Shown here: in pieces, positions 57,003 through 64,000 of the stretch | Position numbering within the stretch: the stretch's first letter is position 1 | How the letters are laid out: each line of letters starts with the position of its first letter | Origin: Ligustrum vulgare | Lineage: Eukaryota > Streptophyta > Magnoliopsida > Lamiales > Oleaceae | Length of the DNA stretch: 64,000 nt | NCBI GenBank assembly: GCA_963555705.1 | Contig: OY743189.1 | Coordinates: forward strand, 1,753,501 to 1,817,500 | Direction of reading: 5' to 3' | Position numbers and translations under genes: made by a program | Notes under the pieces: model-generated | Databases searched by the model: none | Told to the model about the DNA's origin: nothing | What the model saw: the letters and a program-made list of their open reading frames with translations, nothing else

Positions 57003-59157
57003 TGGGACGCCCCGAGTTCTAAATACTCAAAACGCCACTTCATCGTCTCAAAAACTCAATTTCACAAAAATATTCCTTTAGCGGAAAATAACTGAAATTT
57101 TAAATATTATTCCAATCATTAATAAGATTAAAATTTAAATCCTCCATAGTCGGTAAAATATAATTTTGACTTAAAATAAACAGAAATTTTAATATTTAAA
57201 ATAACATTTAATTATTTCTTTGCCACTTGTGTCCATCACTCGCCACCGCTTCCGAAGCCTGCAAAAATTGTTAATAACGGGGTGAGTATTTCTAAGAAAT
57301 ACTCAGTAAACTCATAACCAAATAATTCACTTAATCCATAAATTTGCACATAAACATGCAATCATGCTAACCTATTTTTTTCTCATAACATCATAACATA
57401 TCACATATTCACATAAGTGCGGAAAGTAGCCTTGTCTTGTCTTAATTCAACATGCAATTATGCATGGAAGTTATAGCGCATATAACATTTCTTCTTTATA
57501 CACCATTTTCGGGAGACCATTTGCCCGTCTTACCCCTCATGGTTAATCACATGAACATAACATCATATATGATTTACATAATTTCAGATTCACATGCAAA
57601 TCATAGCTAAATAAATTATAGAGTATGAGTCTACCTCAAAGCTTAACGAGTATATGTATCGAGCGGGAAAACTTCAAGTCTCTAGTCGTCCGTACGCGTC
57701 GTCTAGCCAAAAAAAAAAAATTTAAATTAGAAGTTTGGAGTAAATTTGGGTGTTTGCACAAAATAAAATATTGGGGACTAACTTAAAAGATTTGGGACTG
57801 AATTAAAATTTTCCAAAATAAAGGGGACTGATTCGGATATTTTAAAAGCGGCAGGGCTTAAATAATAACTATTAAAAACTTGGGGTCAAAATTGACAGAT
57901 TTTAAAAGTTGGGACTAAAGGGCAATTTTCCACAAAGTCAAAACTTTTATAACATATTTCTCATCTCTCTGTTAAACATAGAGAGACGAGGACGACGCAC
58001 GATACGCGACTCCACGTCGCCTATCTCCGATCCGGCGCAGCTGCAGGCGCTTACCCCGGCGATTGGCCGGCGATGTCACCGCCTCTTCATGGCGGTGATG
58101 GGTCTGCGAAGGAATGGCGAATAAGGTGGTGTTTGGGCAGATTTGGTTCGATATCAATGTTCGAGCTTGGGCGTTTTCCGGCGAAATTTTCGGTGATGAA
58201 GGTAGGTATTGAGTTCCTTGACTTATTTTCTTGGTTCTTGTGGTGATTTGGGTATAAATTGTGAGGAGAAAATGAAATGGGTAAGGGCGATTTGTGACGT
58301 TGGTGTCGGGCCCGAATGTGAAAATCGTGGACTGAAGTTTTTGGTCATGGTGATACCGGTTGTGGATTTAGAATTTTGGCAGTGGCAGTGGACCTTTTGT
58401 GGTGGTGGCTTTGGTATTGATTGGTGTGGATTTGGAGGTTTGGCCAGTGATGATTGTCGGTGCAGGCGGGGCTGCCATTCAGGATTGTGGTGATGAGTTG
58501 GGTTCTGGTATTGCATTTTCGTTTGTGGACCGCGTGTGGTGTGTTTCAGTGTTTGAAATCGATGAAGAGGGATTTAAGTCTCAGGTTGGTGACGATTTCA
58601 GAAAATTGAAATGAGTAGAAGGGGATTCTTACCTAAATTCTGCAGGTGATCGTGGGGGAAGAAAAATGTGGGTGAAGAAGGTAATCTATATGCAAATTCT
58701 GGGAAACTGAAAGATTGTAACTGAAATTAGAAATTAATGGTGGCATTTGATGATGCGAGGAACGTGCACTGACTCAGGTTGCTGGAACGTTGAGGGAGAA
58801 GATTAATTTTGAAATTAATCTCATTGAATGATAACAATAATTTGGACGTTTGAGAATCTGATGAATTTGAATAACACTTTGAATTCACAGCCATACAAAT
58901 TTAGGGAAAATAATTCAGGTATTTGGTTATGGGATTTAAAATAAAGAATTTGGATTTAAAATGAAATAATGATTTCGGACAAATTTAAAATCGCAAATCG
59001 GACTTAAAGATTTAATCAGATTTAAATTTCTTTCTTGAAATTTTTAAAATAATTTATTTGGCTAGACGAACAGGTTTTTCTTAAAATGGATGAAATCGTA
59101 GCGACAAAAATTAATAAATTTTACTTTTATTGTTATAAAATTTCCTCGGTCGCTACA
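57003..59157 (-). repeat. 3' LTR of the Tekay-type element
   Basis: About 2,155 bp; on the minus strand TGTAGCGACCGAGG to CTCGGGGCGTCCCA. The end is slightly degenerate against the CGGGGCGTTACA of the solo LTR at 6509. It shares the GTTCGTCTAGCCA core with 12330. Small frames inside (57909-58614) are LTR sequence. Confidence 0.88.
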
Positions 59158-59175
59158 ACCTTACCCCCTTAAAAT
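59158..59175 (-). promoter_or_regulatory. Polypurine tract of the Tekay-type element
   Basis: On the minus strand ATTTTAAGGGGGTAAGGT directly before TGTAGCGACC; overlaps the last codons of pol. Confidence 0.9.
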
Positions 59176-62100
59176 AATTTCGTCCTCGAAATTAAACTTA
59201 CTTGGTCTACAATGTCTGGATATTTGGCTAAGATTTCCTCTTCCTTTTCCCAGGTAGCCTCGTTGCTACTGTGTCTACTCCACTGAACCTTGACTAAGGG
59301 AATCTCCTTGTTCCTCAAGACATGGACTTTTCTGTCAACTATTGCCATAGGTGCTTCCTCATAGGATAGATTCCTCTGAATCGGAATCGATTGATAGTTA
59401 ATCACATGGCTGGGATCATGCACATACTTTCTTAATAGAGAAATGTGAAAAACATTATGTACCGCTGCAAGATCTGGCGGTAGCGCCAAACGATAAGCCA
59501 CGTTCCCTACTTGTTCCAATATCTCAAACGGCCCAATAAATCGAGGCCTTAGCTTTCCTCTTATACCAAAACGGAAAGTTCCTTTCATCAGGGCCACTTT
59601 CAAAAATACCTTATCTCCAACTTGAAATTCTAAGTCTTTTCTTCTCTTATCAGCATAGCTCTTCTGTCTATCTTGAGCAGCTTTAATCCTCAGTCTGATC
59701 TTTTCAATAGCCTCTACTGTCTTTTCAATCAATTCTGGACCTAATATCTTCCTCTCACCAATCTCATCCCAATATATTGGTGATCGGCATCTTCGTCCAT
59801 ACAATGCTTCATATGGCGGCATACCGATGGTAGCCTGAAAGTTATTATTGTAGGCAAACTCTACCAATGGCAGGTGAGTTTCCCAGTTACCACTCAAATC
59901 CAAAACACAGGCTCTAAGCATATCTTCTAAAATTTGAATAGTACGCTCGGACTGTCCGTCAGTCTGGGGATGATAAGCTGTACTAAAATTTAATTTAGTA
60001 CCCATAGCTGTTTGTAAGCTCTTCCAAAATCTTGAGGTAAACCTCGGATCTCTGTCTGAAACAATGGATACTGGGACTCCATGAAGTCGAACAATCTCTC
60101 TAACATATATCTGTGCCAACTGTTCTACATTGAGAGTCATTCGAATCGGAAGAAAGTGAGCTGACTTCGTGAGTCGATCCACAATAACCCAAATTGCATC
60201 ATGCCCTCTCGCAGATCTCGGTAAACTCGTAACAAAATCCATAGTGATTTTCTCCCACTTCCATTCGGGTATTTCTAAAGGATTTAACAATCCTGATGGT
60301 CTCTGATGTTCGGCCTTAACTTGCTGACAGACCATGCAGCGCGAGACAAATTTAGCGATGCTTCCTTTCATATTCCTCCACCAGAATGTTTCTCGCAGAT
60401 CGCGATACATTTTCGTCCCTCCTGGATGAGCTGCATATGGGTCTGAATGGGCTTCATCCAATATTTCATTTCTAATCTGATCGTCTTTTGGTACACATAG
60501 ACGACCTTTGAACATAATTGCATTGTCAGGAGAAATCTCGAAATCTATCCTCTTATCAGTCCCTACTTCAGATCTTATCTTTTCCAAGAATTTATCACTA
60601 ACCTGAGCTGTCACTACTCGTTTTCTCAAATCTGGCTTAACAATCAAGTTTGCAAGTGTACTAGAATTCTGAATTGATGGGTCTTGTACTTTGATCCTCA
60701 TATCCTGAAAATCTCGAATCAGTTGTTCTTGCATTGTTCCCAAGAATGATAATTGTCCAGCATCCTTTCTGCTTAGCGCATCTGCAACCTTGTTGGCTTT
60801 ACCCGGGTGGTAAAGAATAGTGCAGTCATAATCCTTCACCAACTCAAGCCATCGGCGCTGTCTCATATTCAGCTCCTTCTGAGTAAAGAAATATTTGAGA
60901 CTCTTATGATCGGTATAAATCTCGCATTTACTCCCGTATAGATAGTGTCGCCAAATCTTCAAAGCATGCACTACGGCTGCTAGCTCCAAATCATGCGTTG
61001 GATAATTTTGCTCATATGGCTTCAATTGCCTCGAAGCGTAGGCAACCACTTTACCTTTCTGCATTAGGACACATCCCAATCCATGTTTGGAGGCATCACT
61101 GTAAATAACAAAACCGTCTGTTCCATCGGGTACCGTCAATACTGGTGCTGAAAGCAGTCTATTCTTCAACTCTTGGAAACTTCGCTCACATTTTTCAGTC
61201 CATTGGAATTTGACGCCTTTTCGTGTCAACTGAGTCATGGGACCAGCTATCTTAGAGAAACCTTCTATGAACCGTCGATAATATCCCGCCAATCCTAGAA
61301 AACTCCTCACCTCTCTAGCACTTGCTGGCGTAGCCCAATTAGTCACTGTCTTAACCTTAGATGGATCAACTTCGATTCCTTTGACCGTGACAAGGTGACC
61401 CAGAAATCCTATCTTCTCCAGCCAGAATTCACACTTCTTGAATTTGGCATACAGTTTTTCTGCTCTCAATGTCTCCAGTACAACTCTCAGATGTTCCATA
61501 TGCTGTTCAGAATCCTTGGAGTAAACTAAAATGTCATCAATGAAGACAATAACGAATTTATCCAAATATTGGTGGAAAACTCGATTCATCAAGTCAATAA
61601 ATACTGCAGGTGCATTCGTGAGACCGAACGGCATCACTGTGAACTCATAATGTCCATATCGCGTTCTGAATGCTGTCTTTGGCACATCAGACGACTTAAT
61701 CTTTAGTTGATGGTAGCCGGACCTCAAGTCCATTTTTGAGAAAACAGCAGCTCCTTTCAGTTGATCAAACAAGTCTTCAATCCGAGGTAATGGATACTTA
61801 TTCTTTATCGTCAACTTGTTGAGTTCTCGATAATCGATGCACATTCTCATACTGCCATCCTTCTTCTTCACAAACAGAACAGGCGCTCCCCACGGAGACA
61901 CGCTGGGCCTGATGAAACCTTTCTCTAGTAATTCCTCCAGTTGGACCTTCAATTCCTGCAACTCTTTCGGTGCCATACGATACGGAGCTTGAGAAACAGG
62001 GGCAGCTCCTGGCACTAAGTCGATAACAAACTCCACTTGCCTATCAGGCGGAATGCCGGGTAGGTCATTAGGAAAAACATCGCCATAATTGCACACAACT

Positions 62101-63608
62101 GGCACTGACTCCAAGGTAACTTCTTTAGTCGGTTGGTCTTGAAGACTAACCAGGTAGCCCTGACAATTTCTCTTGCTTAGAAGTCTTTTTGCTTGAAGAG
62201 CCGAAATAAGGCGATGAAGTGTCTTAATCTTCGACCCATAAAATCTGAATACTTCTTTACCATTCTTACGAAATACGACTTCCTTCTCATGGCACAAAAT
62301 AGCAGCACGATTGATACTCAACCAGTCCATTCCTAGGATAATATCGAAATCTCTCATCGGAATTATGTTCAGATCTGCTTCAAGTATTTGGCCATCAAAA
62401 TCTATTTTTACCGTCTTAACCATCTTATCAGTCTCAATAGTTCCTCCCGATGGTAAACTAACCTCAAGTATACTACCAGTTTTCTCTCCAAATAAATCCA
62501 GTCTAGATAGGCATGCTTCAGAAATAAAAGAATGCGTAGCACCCGAATCAATCAAGATATAAACAGGAATACCGGAAACAGTTAGTATACCTGCGATCAC
62601 GTCGGAATCTTCGGCGGCATCCATGGCAAACACTCTGGCCTTTCCCTTCTTATTCTGATCCACGTTCTTCTTTTGATCGGTGCCCTGTGCTGCTGGATTG
62701 CGACAATCAAAGGAAAGATGACCTGGTTGGCCACATCTGTAGCACACTCCTTTACCCATCAAACACTCTCCTTTGTGCATATTCAAACATTTCGGACAAG
62801 GTGACATGTTTCCAGTTGTTTGACCCTTAGCGGGTCCTAAGTTCGTCCTTTTGTTGGGCACATAGTTCCTGTTCTGGTTCTGATTCGGACCATTCCACTT
62901 TCTCTTGCCCTGAAATCTGGAATTCCTCTGACTTCCCTCAGTACCAAACTTTATTCCAGCATAAGCCACCGCTTGAGCTTTCTTCACAACCTCTCTATAT
63001 GTGGGTAATTCGTGAGAACCAACGATCTGTCGAATCTCCGATCGTAGAACTCTCTCAAAACGACGGGCCTTCTTAGCCTCAGTCTCCACCAGATGTGGTG
63101 CATAGCGTGACAACTCCTCAAACTTCTTCTCATATTCTGTTATATCCATATCTCCTTATACAAGGCGTAGGAACTCCGTCTCTTTATGATCTCGAAGAGC
63201 TTGGGGGAAAAACTTATCTTTGATCTCAGCCTTAAATTCCTCCCATGTCAAGGCTGCTTGCTCTTCCTCAGTCCTGGTACGCGATGCTGATTCCCACCAA
63301 AATCCAACTCTTCCGACTAGCATAAACTCAGCACAAATAATCTTCCTGTCCTCAGGGCAGGATATGTGCCTAAATATCTTCTCGATGGTTAGCAGCCACT
63401 CCTCCACAGCTAGTGGGCCATTTCCGCCATCAAAAGTAGGCGGACGGTACCTTCTGAATTGCTCAATGATTGGTCCCGCAGGAGCAGCTGGGGCTTGCCT
63501 CATGTCTTGTACAGCCCTGAGTAAGTCTCTGATAGCAGTGGACTGAGCCGTGGCTCCCTCTTCTAGGGCAGGATGCTCAGCCACATCTCTATTTCCGCGC
63601 CTAGACAT
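59169..63608 (-). pseudogene. Tekay-type Gag-Pol with a single in-frame stop
   Basis: Begins MSRRGNRDVAEH (63608), Gag core FRRYRPPTFDGGNGPLAVEE and VGFWWESASR. A TAA at 63156-63158 interrupts after EFLRLV; 1,326 open codons follow from 63149. Numbering from there: rest of Gag 1-110; zinc knuckle C136/C139/H144/C149; protease DSGATHSF at 201; RT 380-600 with D474 and FIDD (D538, D539); RNase H with D685 and D747; integrase finger H901, H908, C938, C941 and triad D971, D1032, E1068; chromodomain about 1265-1310 ([20 protein letters not shown]). All catalytic residues are present. The stop is the only defect I see. Recent and potentially still able to supply enzymes to others, but not a clean autonomous copy. 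Confidence 0.95.
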
Positions 63609-63658
63609 TTTCCTTAAAAAAATGAAACAGAAAAAAATATTTTTAAGTTCTCGATTCA

Positions 63659-63812
63659 TAACCCATCATCAAGATAATGTACTCAACTCAAGAAAAATTG
63701 ACGAAAAATATCTTTATTCATAACTTAAAATTTCCTTCAAGTGAGGATACATCAAATCAAGAAAATAACTGGAAATGGAAAATGCTAATGCTGACAACTA
63801 TACTATTCCATT
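63659..63812 (-). other. Untranslated gap between leader frame and gag
   Basis: AT-rich; a second in-frame Met at 63659 would extend Gag by 17 hydrophobic residues, but MSRRG at 63608 is the more likely start. Confidence 0.5.
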
Positions 63813-64000
63813 CTACTCATTGAGCCAACCATTTCCTCCAGACGGTGGTGCAGCTGGCGGGGAACCATACTTGAACCATGGCTAGTACCCCGGTGAACTA
63901 GGGGTATAATCATAAATTCCTGACTCCGCGTCAGATACCACTAAAGGTTCATCCTCCTCATCGTCGTCAGAGATGACAATTACTTCTAGCGCGGGCGCAG
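63813..64000 (-). pseudogene. Leader reading frame with SUMO-interaction-like motif (partial)
   Basis: Upstream of gag on the minus strand a frame enters from beyond 64000 and ends at 63813. It reads LEVIVISDDDEEDEPLVVSD, then SGIYDYTPSSPGY, a TAG at 63882-63884, then PWFKYGSPPAAPPSGGNGWL and NE before a TAG. VIVI followed by an acidic run fits the consensus of SUMO-interacting motifs. This is a motif match only. The start lies outside the window. The composition (proline-, glycine- and acid-rich) differs from the surrounding AT-rich leader, which suggests it was coding. Confidence 0.6.

Larger units (their letters stand above)
57003..64000 (-). mobile_element. Tekay/Del-type Ty3/gypsy chromovirus, partial at right edge
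   Basis: Minus strand: leader (from beyond 64000), gag-pol 63608-59169, polypurine tract and 3' LTR 59157-57003. The 5' LTR and primer site lie beyond the window. The frame is intact apart from one stop. The C-terminal chromodomain and the LTR/polypurine sequence place it among the Tekay/Del chromoviruses. The 3' flank at 56998-57002 is GTTCC, to be compared with the other end of the element outside this window. Confidence 0.93.

Overview
This is a plant nuclear window, most likely from an asterid dicot and possibly Lamiales. The evidence is one intact host gene with plant-type splicing (4-hydroxyphenylpyruvate dioxygenase), debris of plant gene families (an R1-like NLR, a G-type lectin receptor kinase, an ABCB transporter) and a dense bed of plant-type LTR retrotransposons with initiator-tRNA-Met primer sites. 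The species call is inference. Base composition is AT-rich. I found no rRNA, convincing tRNA, CRISPR or bacterial-type features.

Layout, left to right. 1-3001: 3' half of a dead Ty1/copia element with its 3' LTR. 4289-6509: 2.2 kb solo LTR with target duplication ATTGG. 6655-7056: copia gag scrap ending in a 21-bp minisatellite. 8182-11072: second solo LTR (AACAC duplication, minus strand). 12236-14351: LTR fragment plus a wrecked Ty3/gypsy gag on the minus strand and a duplicated LTR/primer-site junction. 16414-20290: HPPD, two exons with a 2.5 kb intron. 20967-21145: Mutator-type MITE with a 9-bp target duplication. 21245-22620: copia remnant, then an ABCB transporter pseudogene. 22985-26180: lectin receptor kinase pseudogene whose PAN-domain exon is split by a 2.3 kb non-autonomous LTR retrotransposon (GTGGT duplication). 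27371-35846: a ~490-bp tandem duplication, one copy holding a 7.5 kb LTR-type insertion (GCTAT duplication) that itself carries a 5'-truncated LINE. 37367-46600: a minus-strand copia element cut by a full-length Ty3/gypsy element (38864-45572, GTTTA duplication). 46851: one end of a CACTA transposon with hairpin subterminal repeats. 48395-52565: hAT transposase pseudogene split by a young non-autonomous LTR element with a 323-codon open frame. 54062-54535: NLR pseudogene. 54797-55106: LTR fragment related to the element in the kinase gene. 57003 to the right edge: nearly intact minus-strand Tekay/Del-type chromovirus with a single stop in gag and a separate leader reading frame.

HPPD is the only gene I believe makes a functional host protein. 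It converts 4-hydroxyphenylpyruvate to homogentisate, feeding plastoquinone and tocopherol synthesis. Everything else is mobile DNA or dead host-gene fragments. Nested insertions with readable target duplications give a relative order of events at four loci. The least explained items are the two primer-site-bearing non-autonomous LTR elements with charged reading frames, the palindrome clusters near the start of three unrelated LTR families, and the Tekay leader frame with a SUMO-interaction-like motif.
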